Assembly (NCBI RefSeq): GCF_004764705.1
Contig: NZ_SHLX01000001.1
Coordinates: forward strand, 1 to 64,000
Reading direction: 5' to 3'
DNA: 64,000 nt
DNA from: Paenibacillus cymbidii
GTDB taxonomy: Bacteria; Bacillota; Bacilli; Paenibacillales; NBRC-103111
The position numbers and the translations under genes are program-made. Below are positions 1 through 8,812 of this stretch, piece by piece (position 1 is the stretch's first letter; every line of letters begins with the position of its first letter). The notes under the pieces are model-generated. The model saw nothing but the letters and a program-made list of their open reading frames with translations, was not told the DNA's origin and did no database searches.

Positions 1-41
1 TCAAGTAGATCATGGAATGCTTTTTCCGCTATAGTAGTCAT
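1..41 (-). CDS. 5' end of an unidentified gene running off the left edge
   Basis: On the minus strand an ATG at 41-39 opens a reading frame of 13 codons (MTTIAEKAFHDLL) to the window edge. An AAAGGA sequence lies about 10 nt upstream. An overlapping frame that starts at 75 stops after 21 codons. The fragment is too short to identify; a transposase or a short chromosomal gene are both possible. Confidence 0.3.
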   Translation of the reverse strand, partial: MTTIAEKAFHDLL

Positions 42-321
42 CGAGTAGGGTTCCTTTCTTGGTGACTTTGACCATCCCGAGAATACCCTACTTTTTTGTT
101 GCCTGGCTAGGCTCCAAATCTTGGTTACACACACTATTGTACGTCATCAACATTATTGCTGAAATAATCTGAATAAGCCATTTCTTATGGGCTATTTGCA
201 AAGATGGTTGGTTTTGAGGATCATTTCGCTTGTTCGATACTGCTTGAACAAGAATCTAGCCTACATTGCAGCGAATGGGGGGCTGTGTAAAATGGTCCGG
301 CTTAGGAATAGCGGAAAATTA
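42..321. other. Intergenic stretch, nothing recognised
   Basis: This stretch is more AT-rich than what follows. It shows no credible ORF and no RNA gene signature. It leads into the palindromic repeat pair starting near 322. Confidence 0.5.
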
Positions 322-484
322 CGGTGAGAGGGAGAGCGGAGCGGGAGGGTTGGTTCGGAGAAGCGGAGCGGTCGCCTTTGTTGACGGATTTTCACCGCCA
401 AGGGGTGAAGATCAAAAAAATCCGGCAACAAGAGCGATCGGAGAACTAACCCTCCCGCGCAGCGGCGAATGCCTCACCCTCTTA
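322..484. repeat. Large imperfect palindromic repeat, copy 1
   Basis: Nested inverted repeats make a potential hairpin of about 160 nt. The arms are GGTGAGAGGG near 324 against its complement near 473-482, GGAGGGTTGGTTC (343-355) against GAACTAACCCTCC (442-454), TTGTTGACGGATTTT against AAAATCCGGCAACAA, and a tip TTCACC/GGTGAA. Positions 358-467 are repeated identically at 547-656, a 110-bp direct repeat with an offset of 189 bp. The same architecture recurs at 37816-37971 and 38310-38470, and as a half copy at 27575-27608. No protein-coding content is apparent. Confidence 0.8.
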
Positions 485-535
485 TCGCTTGAAGATAGCC
501 GGAAGAGGGAACAACCGGAAAATTACTTTTCAAAT

Positions 536-670
536 GAGGTGAGAGGGAGAAGCGGAGCGGTCGCCTTTGTTGACGGATTTTCACCGCCAAGGGGTGAAGA
601 TCAAAAAAATCCGGCAACAAGAGCGATCGGAGAACTAACCCTCCCGCGCAGCGGCGTTCGCCTCACCTCC
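536..670. repeat. Large imperfect palindromic repeat, copy 2
   Basis: This copy is identical to copy 1 over 547-656. The outer left arm GGAGGGTTGGTTC is missing. Instead GAGGTGAG (536-543) pairs with CTCACCTC near 662-669, so it is an internally shortened version of the same hairpin. It ends about 105 bp before the PBP start codon. Confidence 0.8.
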
Positions 671-776
671 TTATCGCTAGAAGCTAGCCGGCGCTGGCCC
701 CGCCTAATCCTTGTACCGGCCGCACCGACGTATGAGCCTTCGTCTGCCGGACATAATGAGAAGGAAGGCAACAAGA

Positions 777-2588
777 ATGCGGAAGCGAGTGAAACCGATG
801 GACCAGCGGCGGCTATTTTTGTTTTTGCTGGGCGTAACGGCAGTGCTGCTGCTATACGCCGGAAGGCTGTTCGTGCTGCAGGTGCTGCCGATGCTCGGCT
901 GGGCTCCGGCCGGCGGCGATTTGGCGGCGTTTGCCGTGAAACAGCGCACTCATGCGTTCGTGATCGATACGGGGCGCGGCGACTTCTACGATCGATTCGG
1001 CTCCCCGATCACCGGCCGCACTGCACAAGGGCTGCTCGTCTTTCCGGCAACGGCCGGCGCCGCGGCAGACGAGGCCGACGAACGGCAGCAACTGATCCGG
1101 CTGCTGCACACCAACGAACGACAATGGCAGTCGTTCGCGGCCAACCTCAAGCAGCCGCAGCTATGGCCGCAGCCGAACGGCGAGCCGCTGCGGCTCACGC
1201 CGGAGCAAGCCGAGCTTGCAGCGAAGCTTCATGTCGCGGGGGCGACATTGACCAGCTTCCGCGAGCGATACCCCGAGCCGTTTGCGGCAGGGCAGTTGGT
1301 CGGCTTCATGGCCCAACACCCCGAGCGGCTGCGAACGGAATTCGCAAACGAGCTGAGCAGCGGCAGGCTGGCGCTAGCTGCAGAGATTGGCGCAGCGGGA
1401 CTGGAGCGTACGTTCCAGTCCTATTTGCAAGGCGTGGGCGCGACCTCGATCGCCTTGTTCCGCGACGGCCGCGACAATCCGCTGAACGGGCTGCATTATC
1501 GCCGCATGGCGCCAGGAAACGACAAATACCCGCTGCGCATCGAAACGACGCTGCGCCTTGAAGTGCAGCGGCAAATCGAAGCGATGCTGCAGCGGCGCGG
1601 CATCGCGGAAGGGGCGGTCGTCGTGCTCGACGCAGCGAATGCGGATGTTGTGGCAATGGCCAGCCGGCCCGCTTTTGCGCCGGACGAACCGATCGGTGCT
1701 GCCGACAACTGGGCAAACCGCGCTTTGCAAGCGATGCCGCCAGGCTCGATTTACAAAACCGTGGTCGCGGCGGCACTGCTGGACGAGAAGTTGGTTCGCT
1801 CCGGCGACACGTTCGAATGCGCCGGCGAGCTGGGCCGCTTCGGCTTCTCCTGCTGGCAGCCGGGCGGCCACGGCGAAATTACGCTGCGGGAAGCATATGC
1901 CGAATCGTGCAATATCGCGTTTGCCAAAGCGATGAAACCGCTGTCCTCGCGCCAGTTGGCAACGTATGCGGCCAAGCTCGGCGTGCTCGGCACAGTCGGC
2001 TGGCAAGGCAAAACGCCGGGGCAAGCAACGTTCTCGCAATTTGACGCCGAGCAGGAATGCCGCCTGTTCGAACCGGCCACGCTGCAGGACGACGAAGGCG
2101 TGCGCGCGCAAACGGCAATCGGCCAGCGCGACGTGCGTCTGACGCCGCTAGCCGCGGCCAATATGGTCGTAACGCTGCTCGGTGGCGGCGCCGTGCGCGA
2201 ACCGCGCGTCGTATCGCGAATCGCTTACGCCACAGGCGAGCCGTTATTCACCTTCGACCGCGAATATCGGGTGAAACGCGGCCACGGCATTACGCCGGCA
2301 ACGGCCGTCAAGCTCGCCGGCTGGATGCGCGACGTCGTCGACCACGGCACCGGCCAAAGCCTGCAGCGCGCCAAATGGAAGCTGGCAGGGAAATCGGGCA
2401 CGGCTCAAGAGGCTCCGGTCACGAAAGGGCAGGTCAGCCAATGGTTTATCGGCTATGGACCTGCGGCGAAGCCGCTGTATGCGGTGGCAGTAGCTTTGCC
2501 GCACATGCCGCCCGGCAAATCGGGAGAAGCGCAAGCTGTCTTCCGCGAAGTATTCGATATTTTGGCAACTAAAAATCAAAATGAATAA
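777..2588 (+). CDS. Class B penicillin-binding protein (peptidoglycan transpeptidase)
   Basis: This is a 603-residue membrane-anchored transpeptidase that should cross-link peptidoglycan outside the membrane. A single transmembrane helix lies at about residues 10-30. An N-terminal non-catalytic domain runs to about residue 270, followed by the penicillin-binding domain. The three active-site motifs are present: SIYK with Ser324 and Lys327, SCN at 377-379, and KSG at 539-541. In-frame ATGs exist upstream from 711. The ATG at 777 is chosen because GAAGGAAGG ends 8 nt before it. The size and layout fit PBP2-like or PbpA-like proteins, but the cellular role (elongation, sporulation or other) cannot be assigned. 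It is transcribed alone, downstream of the palindromic repeats. Confidence 0.9.
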   Translation: MRKRVKPMDQRRLFLFLLGVTAVLLLYAGRLFVLQVLPMLGWAPAGGDLAAFAVKQRTHAFVIDTGRGDFYDRFGSPITGRTAQGLLVFPATAGAAADEADERQQLIRLLHTNERQWQSFAANLKQPQLWPQPNGEPLRLTPEQAELAAKLHVAGATLTSFRERYPEPFAAGQLVGFMAQHPERLRTEFANELSSGRLALAAEIGAAGLERTFQSYLQGVGATSIALFRDGRDNPLNGLHYRRMAPGNDKYPLRIETTLRLEVQRQIEAMLQRRGIAEGAVVVLDAANADVVAMASRPAFAPDEPIGAADNWANRALQAMPPGSIYKTVVAAALLDEKLVRSGDTFECAGELGRFGFSCWQPGGHGEITLREAYAESCNIAFAKAMKPLSSRQLATYAAKLGVLGTVGWQGKTPGQATFSQFDAEQECRLFEPATLQDDEGVRAQTAIGQRDVRLTPLAAANMVVTLLGGGAVREPRVVSRIAYATGEPLFTFDREYRVKRGHGITPATAVKLAGWMRDVVDHGTGQSLQRAKWKLAGKSGTAQEAPVTKGQVSQWFIGYGPAAKPLYAVAVALPHMPPGKSGEAQAVFREVFDILATKNQNE

Positions 2589-2751
2589 AAAGTAGTTCAT
2601 ATCCCCTTTAATTCACCTCGTTTTAATCGGAATTCACAGCCACTGGATGCGGATTTTTTTATAATTTGCCCCTTTTCCAAAAATCTTTATTCCAAAATGA
2701 AATTAACTCATGTATACTGGAAACAAGAAGATTGAAAATGGGGCGGAGCCG

Positions 2752-3426
2752 ATGAACGGATCGATGGTGGCAGTGGCAGACAATAGATGGAAGAAGCTGT
2801 GGCTTCTGTTTTTGTCGTTTGCTGCGATAAGTCCGATTACGTTCGGCGGCGGGTATGCGATGATTCCGGCGATCGAACGCGAAGTTGTGGCGCGCCGCAA
2901 ATGGATCGCCGAGAAGGAAATGGCCGAGGTGCTTTCGATCGCCGGTTCGGCGCCGGGCGGCATCGGCGTCAATGCGGCCGCCTTTATCGGATTCCGGCTT
3001 GGCGGACTGGCCGGGGCGATCGTTGCGGTGATCGGCATGACGCTGCCCACGTTTCTGATCGTGATCGGACTGTCGTTCCTGTATGCCTTCACACGCGACA
3101 ATGCCAAGGTGGAGGCGGCGTTTATCGGCCTGCGTTCGGGCATTATCGCGCTTATTTTGTATGCCGGCTACAAGATGGCGCGCTCCTCGATTATCGACCG
3201 GGCGACCTTGTGCGCAGCCGTCGCTACAGTGGCGCTGCTGCTGGCTTTGCCGGTTCATCCGCTGCTCTTGATCGTCGCCGGCGCATTATACGGGGTCTCC
3301 GTCGTTTGGCTGAAGCAGAAGCTGGGCATGTCCGTCAAGCTTGGCAGCGAAGGCGACGAATCGCTGCATATCGACGACAGCGGGTATTACATCGTACCCG
3401 ATTATTTTGTTGCAGACGGGATTTGA
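2752..3426 (+). CDS. Chromate transporter, CHR family, first single-domain subunit
   Basis: This 224-residue membrane protein has one CHR domain. The family signature is visible near the N-terminus (FGGGYAMIPAIE), followed by APGGIGVNAAAFIG and five to six hydrophobic segments. Short-chain CHR proteins usually come as adjacent gene pairs that act together as an anion transporter; chromate is the substrate in characterised cases. The next gene is the partner. The ATG at 2752 follows GGGGCGGAG closely; an upstream ATG at 2710 has no SD. The C-terminal tail after the last helix is hydrophilic (about 30 residues) and unusual. The true substrate is unproven. Confidence 0.85.
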   Translation: MNGSMVAVADNRWKKLWLLFLSFAAISPITFGGGYAMIPAIEREVVARRKWIAEKEMAEVLSIAGSAPGGIGVNAAAFIGFRLGGLAGAIVAVIGMTLPTFLIVIGLSFLYAFTRDNAKVEAAFIGLRSGIIALILYAGYKMARSSIIDRATLCAAVATVALLLALPVHPLLLIVAGALYGVSVVWLKQKLGMSVKLGSEGDESLHIDDSGYYIVPDYFVADGI

Positions 3427-3479
3427 TCCGTCCGGCTAGTCCGGCTACCTGACACCAGGCGCGAGCGGAGGGGAAACGA

Positions 3480-4019
3480 ATGGCGTTATGGCAGTTGTTT
3501 TGGACGTTTTTCAAGATCGGCTGTTTTTCGTTCGGCGGCGGGTATGCGATCACCCCCGTCATCGAAAAAGATGCCGTCGCTTACGGCTGGTTGACTCCCG
3601 CCGAATTTACCGACGCGGTTGCTGTCGCGGGGATGGCGCCGGGGCCGATCGCCACGAACAGCGCGGTATTCGTCGGCTACAAAACGGCTGGCCTGGCAGG
3701 AGCGCTCAGCGCCACGGCAGGCATCGTGCTTCCCTCGCTGATCATCGTCATCATCCTGGCGGCTTTTTTTTACAAAATCCATCGGCATCGGCATGTACAA
3801 GCCGTCTTCTACGGCTTGCGCCCGGTCGTTAGCGGTTTGATTGTTTATGCGGCGATCCGGTTCGGTATGAATGGAGGGTATCTCGGCACTTTCGCCTGGC
3901 AAGGGTTGGTGGCGTTTCTGATTCTGATCGGCGCCTTGCTTGCGCTAATCCGGTTTCGCTTGCACCCGGTCGTCGTGCTCCTGATGTCCGGACTGGCCGG
4001 CATCGTGATTTATTCTTGA
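3480..4019 (+). CDS. Chromate transporter, CHR family, second single-domain subunit
   Basis: This 179-residue integral membrane protein is the second half of the split transporter. It carries FGGGYAITPVIE near residue 20 and APGPIATNSAVFVGY near residue 60, which are the CHR hallmarks. It starts 53 nt after the first subunit and is preceded by GAGCGGAGGGGAAACGA, a strong SD. A hairpin at 4022-4054 closes the two-gene operon. Pairs of this type are common in Bacillales; export of chromate or another oxyanion is inferred from the family. Confidence 0.87.
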   Translation: MALWQLFWTFFKIGCFSFGGGYAITPVIEKDAVAYGWLTPAEFTDAVAVAGMAPGPIATNSAVFVGYKTAGLAGALSATAGIVLPSLIIVIILAAFFYKIHRHRHVQAVFYGLRPVVSGLIVYAAIRFGMNGGYLGTFAWQGLVAFLILIGALLALIRFRLHPVVVLLMSGLAGIVIYS

Positions 4020-4021
4020 AA

Positions 4022-4054
4022 AAGCGGCTCGTACACTCTTGTACGCAGCCGCTT
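4022..4054 (+). terminator. Hairpin terminator after the chromate transporter pair
   Basis: AAGCGGCT (4022-4029) pairs with AGCCGCTT (4047-4054), extended by GTACA/TGTAC inside. The following T-tract is weak (CCCTGTTT), so termination may be partial. Confidence 0.6.
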
Positions 4055-4129
4055 CCCTGTTTATGATTAGGGGGACAAGTAATCCCGAAAACTATCATAT
4101 CCCGCTGATCGGGAAAGGGGAGCCTGAGA

Positions 4130-5146
4130 ATGACGCGACTGTTTGGCCGCGACTATACGAAACGAGAGCTGCTCGCCCATGTCGGGCGAGTCGAACAAGT
4201 CGGCGGCATCCGCCGGTACGAATGGAGCGACGGCTTCGAACGCGGCGTGGAACAATTTCAAGTACGGACGGGCGCAGGCCTCGTGTACGGTGTCACCCCG
4301 TCGCGCGGCCTCGATCTGTCTTACGCCGAGCTTGGCGGCGTGCCGCTGACGTTCCAGTCGGCAGTCGGCGACGCGCATCCGATGTTTTACGAGCCCCAGG
4401 GAACCGGCTGGCTGCGCACGTTTCCGGGTGGTCTGATGACGACTTGCGGGTTGACGAGCATGGGCTCTCCCGCCGTGGAGAATGGGGAATCACTTGGCCT
4501 GCACGGCCGTTATTCGCATATTCCCGCAGAGAAGCTTGGCGTTTCCGCTTCCTGGCAAGGCGACGAATACGAGATGCGCATTACGGGAACGGTGCGTCAG
4601 GCGAGTTTCTTCGGTGAACATCTGGAGCTGACCAGAACGATTGAAAGCCGGCTGGGCGTCAATGCGATTACGGTTACTGACCGTGTGGAAAACGTCGGAT
4701 TCGCGCCCTGCGACTTGATGGTCCTGTATCATTGCAATTTCGGGTTTCCGTTCGTCGGTCCGGATCTGCGGCTGACGTTTCCCGAAGGTACGATCGTACC
4801 GAGAGATGAAGGCTACGGCGCGGAGGAAGCGTATACATTCGAAGCGGCGCAAATCGGCGTCAGCGAAAACGTGTTTTATCACCGGCCAGCTACGCAGTCC
4901 CCCCGGCAAACCGTCCGGTTGGATAACGCGGCGCTTGGCGTTTCCGTACAGCTTGCTTATTCGGCTGACACGCTGCCATGCCTGATCCAGTGGAAGTGCC
5001 CGGTTGCCGGCAACTATGCGCTGGGCATCGAACCGGCCAACGCCTTGGTCGAAGGGCGCCCGGCCGAAAGGCGGCGGGGCACCTTGCAGTCGCTGGCGCC
5101 CGGCGAATCGCGGCAGTTTAAGCTCGAATTTTCGTTCGGCCGGTAA
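4130..5146 (+). CDS. DUF4432 / aldose 1-epimerase-family protein
   Basis: This 338-residue soluble protein has the layout of the DUF4432 branch of the galactose mutarotase-like fold. Markers include GVTPSRGLDLSYAELGG near residue 45, a GGLMTTCGLTSMG segment near 102, and LHGRYSHIPAE near 125 with the histidine conserved in the family. The C-terminal GIEPANALVEGR motif matches family members as well. The enzymes act on, or bind, free sugars, but the specific substrate is unknown. GGGGAG precedes the ATG. It lies 60 nt upstream of the hybrid kinase, so a shared transcript is possible and would hint at sugar-linked sensing. Confidence 0.8.
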   Translation: MTRLFGRDYTKRELLAHVGRVEQVGGIRRYEWSDGFERGVEQFQVRTGAGLVYGVTPSRGLDLSYAELGGVPLTFQSAVGDAHPMFYEPQGTGWLRTFPGGLMTTCGLTSMGSPAVENGESLGLHGRYSHIPAEKLGVSASWQGDEYEMRITGTVRQASFFGEHLELTRTIESRLGVNAITVTDRVENVGFAPCDLMVLYHCNFGFPFVGPDLRLTFPEGTIVPRDEGYGAEEAYTFEAAQIGVSENVFYHRPATQSPRQTVRLDNAALGVSVQLAYSADTLPCLIQWKCPVAGNYALGIEPANALVEGRPAERRRGTLQSLAPGESRQFKLEFSFGR

Positions 5147-5206
5147 CCGGAGCCGGAGCTTTCGCCGGATCGCGTTCGATTTCCGCTACGAAAGAGGAAT
5201 CCGCTC

Positions 5207-8200
5207 ATGAAAACTTCGCTGCGCACCCGCCTGATCGTGCTGCTTCTGGCACTTACGGGCGTTTGTTTGACGCTCGTCGGCGGAAGCAATTATTATGCGG
5301 CCAAGTCCCGCATCATGCAGTCGCTGGAGCAATATGCCGGCATGAAGGTAACCTCGCAAGCAAACAACCTCGGTGCCTGGATCGCCACCCGGCTCGCGGA
5401 AGTGACGGTGATGAGCAATACGAATGTCATGCGTTCGGGAACCAGTCAGGCCAAGCTGGACTATTTGACCGGCGAAAACAGACGCGGAGCGGCGCCAACG
5501 GTGTCGCTCGGCTTCGCCGATCGAAACGGCAAGATGCTGCTGACCAGCGGCAAAGTGATCGATGTCGGAGAGGAAGCAACGTATCGCGAGGCGCTTGGCG
5601 GCAACAGCGTCGTGTCGGACCCTTTCATCAGCAAGGACGATACGGCGTATTTTATTTTTACGATCCGGGTGCCGGTTTATGCGATGGACAATACGATTGT
5701 GGGTGTGCTGAGCGCCGCTTTCCTGGTCGACGATACGTTAAAGCCGTTTGCCGATTTTACGCTGGGGCTGAACGATCATGTGTATGTCGAGCAGCAGGAT
5801 GCGACCGTCATCTACGAAGCGAACGGGAAGCAGGTCGATCGCAGCGCTTCCTACATTGAAGACCTGGTGTCCGCTCGCGATGAATCCGGTTCGTTTCAAT
5901 CGGGCAATCGCACCGTCTTCTACGCCAAAGTGGCCCATACCGGTTGGAAAATCGCGCTGGAAGCGCCGACGAACGAGCTGCGCCGCCCGGTGGCGACCTT
6001 GTTCTGGATCACCGCGTTGGCCGTCTTGTTGGCCGAATTGCTGCTCGCTCTGCTCGTTTATGTCATTCTGACGAGAGAGATGCGCCGCATTCGCGGTATC
6101 CTCACGGTAACGGAGCAAGTGGCTTCCGGGGATCTCGACGCGGGCAAGCTGCGGGATGCGGGAGACGACGAGATCGGCGCATTGGCCCGTTCGGTCAACG
6201 GCATGGCCGCCAATTTGCGCAACATGTTCGAGCGGCTGGAGGCGATTCTCAACCAGAACGATTATGCGATAGTCGGCACCGATGCGAATTTCGTCATTTC
6301 TTATTTTAACGCCAAGGCGGAGTCGATGCTGGGCTTGAAGGCCGAGGATGTGATCGGCAAACAAACGCCGCTTGTATTCCACGATCCGGACTTGCTGGAA
6401 GCCAAGGCGGCCCGGAAGTCGGCCGAAACCGAGGTCACCATCCAGGAGGCCGTGGATCTGCTTCGCCGCAAGCTGCAGCACCAGCGCTCCTATGATGAAG
6501 AGCGCGAATATGTCCACCGGGACGGAACGCTGATTCCCGTTACGCTTAACGTGACCCGGATGGTCGATCCCGACGGACGGATGACGGGCACGGTTGGCAT
6601 TTTCCGCGATATTACCGAACAGAAACGAATCCAGGCCGACTTGTTGCGCGCCAAAGATGAAGCGGATGAAGCGAATCGGGCCAAAAGCGATTTTCTTGCG
6701 CGGATGAGCCATGAAATTCGTACGCCGCTGAACGGTATTATCGGTTTGCAGCAATTGCTGCGCAATACCGAGCTAAGCGAGCTGCAGTTGGATTATGTGG
6801 AGAAGATGTCGGCTTCTTCGCATGCCCTGCTGCAAATTATTACCGATATTCTCGACTTTTCGAAAATCGAGGCCGGCATGGTGCAGATGGAAAGCGTCCG
6901 CTTCCGTCCGGACGAACTGATCCGCCGGCTGGCGGGCACGGTTGGCGTGCTGCTCGGCAGTCGTCAGCTCGACGTGATCTTCGACGTTCCCGCGGCGGTG
7001 CCGGACGTGCTGATCGGCGATCCGCTGCGGCTGGAGCAGGTGCTGCTCAATCTGTGCAGCAATGCGATCAAATTTACGCATGAAGGATTCATCGCGATCA
7101 AGCTGGAAGTGGCGCACTTGCCTTCCATGCAGGCGGCGCTGCGGTTTTCGGTAGAAGACAGCGGCATCGGCATCTCGCAGGAACAGCTGGCGAAGCTGTT
7201 CGTGCCGTTCACGCAGGCGGACGGCTCCACGAATCGCAAATACGGCGGGACCGGGCTAGGGCTGGTCATTACCCGTCACTATATCGAACGGATGGGCGGC
7301 CAGCTTGACGTAAGCAGCGCAATCGGACATGGCAGCACGTTCTCGTTTGCGCTGCCGTTCGTTTTGCCGCCGGAATTGCCGGAAAGTCCGACTGTCTCTC
7401 CCGGGCTGCCGCTGCCGCCGCCGCTGCGGGCACTGCTGGTGGAAGATTCGGCGCGCATGCGGCGCCATCTGGCCGGTATGCTGGCGCAAATAGGTTTAGT
7501 GCCGGAGCCGGTCGACAGCTGGCGTGAAGCGCTGCGGGAGTTGCTCACAGACGACGGACGCCGGTTCGGCTATGCGTTTGTCGATATGGAAGCTCCCGAC
7601 ATGTACGGAAGCGACACTTGGCAAACCTTCAAAGCCGAAGCGGATCGGGCCGGCGTCCTGGTGCTGGCGGTGACGACGGCGTACGGCCGGGAAGAACTGC
7701 TGCGCCAGCCGGAACGTTACCGTCCGGCCGCGATCGTCGTCAAGCCGCTTACGCGCAGCAGCTTGATTCGTTGCCTTCACGCGCTGCTGCTGGGCAGGCA
7801 AGCGGAACGGGAAGCGTCAGCCGGAGCCTTGCTGCCGGTCTCGGCTCAGCCGGGCTTCGCCGCGGCAACAAGCGGCATCCGCATTTTGCTGGCGGAAGAC
7901 AATGCGATCAATCAGGAAGTGGCGGTTGGTTTGCTCGCGATGCAGGGGCATACGGTTCGTGTCGTACGCACGGGTCGCGAGGCGCTGGATTTGCTTGCGC
8001 GGGATGCGGAATGGGATGTGGTGCTCATGGACATCCACATGCCGGAGATGGACGGCTACGAGGCGACGGCGGCCATTCGCGCCAATCCGCGCTGGGCCCG
8101 GCTGCCGATTATCGCGATGACGGCCGACGTGCAGAAGCTGAGCAGCGACCGCTGCCGCGCCCTCGGCATGAATGGCCTGGTGACGAAACCGTTCCATGCC

Positions 8201-8653
8201 GAAGCGCTTTATGCGGCGATTGCCGAAGCGACTTTCTATCGCCGGGAAAGGCTGGAATCCGCCCGGGACGCTGTCAGGCAGAAGCCGCCGGTCGGACCCG
8301 ATCACCCCCGGCTTGCCGCCGTAATCGGCATCGATCTGGAGGAAGCGCTGGAGCGGGTGAACTATCGCGAAACGATTTTGCTTCGCATGCTGCAGTTGTT
8401 TGCAGCGGAGTACCGCGATTTTATCGCTCGTCTGCGCGATACGCTGGGGCGAGGGGACCGGGATGCGGCATGGAAACTGCTGCACACGCTGAAAGGAGCG
8501 GCAGCGAATTTATCTGCGCTGCCTCTTGTCGCCGAAACGGAAGCGGCGGAAACGGCGCTAATGCGCGGCGAGCTGGACGATCGGCCGGACGTCAAGCTGG
8601 GCGGGCTGGAAGCGGCGCTGGAGCCACTCGTTCGCTCGGCGGCTGCTTTGTGA
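5207..8653 (+). CDS. Multidomain hybrid sensor histidine kinase (Cache-HAMP-PAS-HisKA-HATPase-REC-REC-Hpt)
   Basis: This 1148-residue membrane sensor contains a whole phosphorelay. Two transmembrane helices (about 10-30 and 265-285) flank an extracellular Cache-like domain. A HAMP linker (about 290-340) and a PAS domain (about 345-480) follow. The HisKA H-box has His502 in MSHEIRTPLNG. The ATPase domain shows NLCSNAIKF, DSGIGIS and GGTGLGL. The first receiver keeps a phosphoacceptor-type Asp793 but has an otherwise divergent sequence. The second receiver has Asp942 in LMDIHMPEMDG. The Hpt domain has His1093 in HTLKGAAANL. The OmpR-type regulator 160 nt downstream is a plausible partner. The stimulus is unknown. 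Confidence 0.93.
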   Translation: MKTSLRTRLIVLLLALTGVCLTLVGGSNYYAAKSRIMQSLEQYAGMKVTSQANNLGAWIATRLAEVTVMSNTNVMRSGTSQAKLDYLTGENRRGAAPTVSLGFADRNGKMLLTSGKVIDVGEEATYREALGGNSVVSDPFISKDDTAYFIFTIRVPVYAMDNTIVGVLSAAFLVDDTLKPFADFTLGLNDHVYVEQQDATVIYEANGKQVDRSASYIEDLVSARDESGSFQSGNRTVFYAKVAHTGWKIALEAPTNELRRPVATLFWITALAVLLAELLLALLVYVILTREMRRIRGILTVTEQVASGDLDAGKLRDAGDDEIGALARSVNGMAANLRNMFERLEAILNQNDYAIVGTDANFVISYFNAKAESMLGLKAEDVIGKQTPLVFHDPDLLEAKAARKSAETEVTIQEAVDLLRRKLQHQRSYDEEREYVHRDGTLIPVTLNVTRMVDPDGRMTGTVGIFRDITEQKRIQADLLRAKDEADEANRAKSDFLARMSHEIRTPLNGIIGLQQLLRNTELSELQLDYVEKMSASSHALLQIITDILDFSKIEAGMVQMESVRFRPDELIRRLAGTVGVLLGSRQLDVIFDVPAAVPDVLIGDPLRLEQVLLNLCSNAIKFTHEGFIAIKLEVAHLPSMQAALRFSVEDSGIGISQEQLAKLFVPFTQADGSTNRKYGGTGLGLVITRHYIERMGGQLDVSSAIGHGSTFSFALPFVLPPELPESPTVSPGLPLPPPLRALLVEDSARMRRHLAGMLAQIGLVPEPVDSWREALRELLTDDGRRFGYAFVDMEAPDMYGSDTWQTFKAEADRAGVLVLAVTTAYGREELLRQPERYRPAAIVVKPLTRSSLIRCLHALLLGRQAEREASAGALLPVSAQPGFAAATSGIRILLAEDNAINQEVAVGLLAMQGHTVRVVRTGREALDLLARDAEWDVVLMDIHMPEMDGYEATAAIRANPRWARLPIIAMTADVQKLSSDRCRALGMNGLVTKPFHAEALYAAIAEATFYRRERLESARDAVRQKPPVGPDHPRLAAVIGIDLEEALERVNYRETILLRMLQLFAAEYRDFIARLRDTLGRGDRDAAWKLLHTLKGAAANLSALPLVAETEAAETALMRGELDDRPDVKLGGLEAALEPLVRSAAAL

Positions 8654-8670
8654 AAGAGGTGCTCATCAAA

Positions 8671-8806
8671 AGCTAACAATTTGCTCATAGACGCTCATAA
8701 TTCGTTGGTGTATAGTGGAAATATCGACGAAATTCGCGCTTTTTCCGTTCGGCCTTGCAATCGTCTTGCGATTTGCTAACATTTGACTAACATTTCGCTC
8801 ATGGAG
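8671..8806 (+). promoter_or_regulatory. Repeated CTAACA(A)TTT motifs ahead of the response regulator
   Basis: The 159-nt gap between kinase and regulator contains CTAACAATTTGCTCAT near 8673, then CTAACATTTGACTAACATTTCGCTCAT near 8778, two CTAACATTT units 10 nt apart. The 10-nt (one helical turn) spacing resembles tandem half-sites for an OmpR-class dimer. A TATAGT lies at about 8712 without a good -35. Autoregulation is inferred only. Confidence 0.35.
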
Positions 8807-8812
8807 GTCCCG

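Noticed and set aside
266..1561. A 431-codon open frame over the palindromic repeats and the start of the PBP
   Set aside because: It reads the direct repeats as repeated peptide and then runs out of frame through the PBP gene. It has no SD and arises from GC-rich frame shadowing.
7430..7780. The first receiver of the hybrid kinase as a dead pseudo-receiver
   Set aside because: It is divergent, but the phosphoacceptor-type Asp793 and the Lys in VVKPLT are present, so loss of function cannot be claimed.
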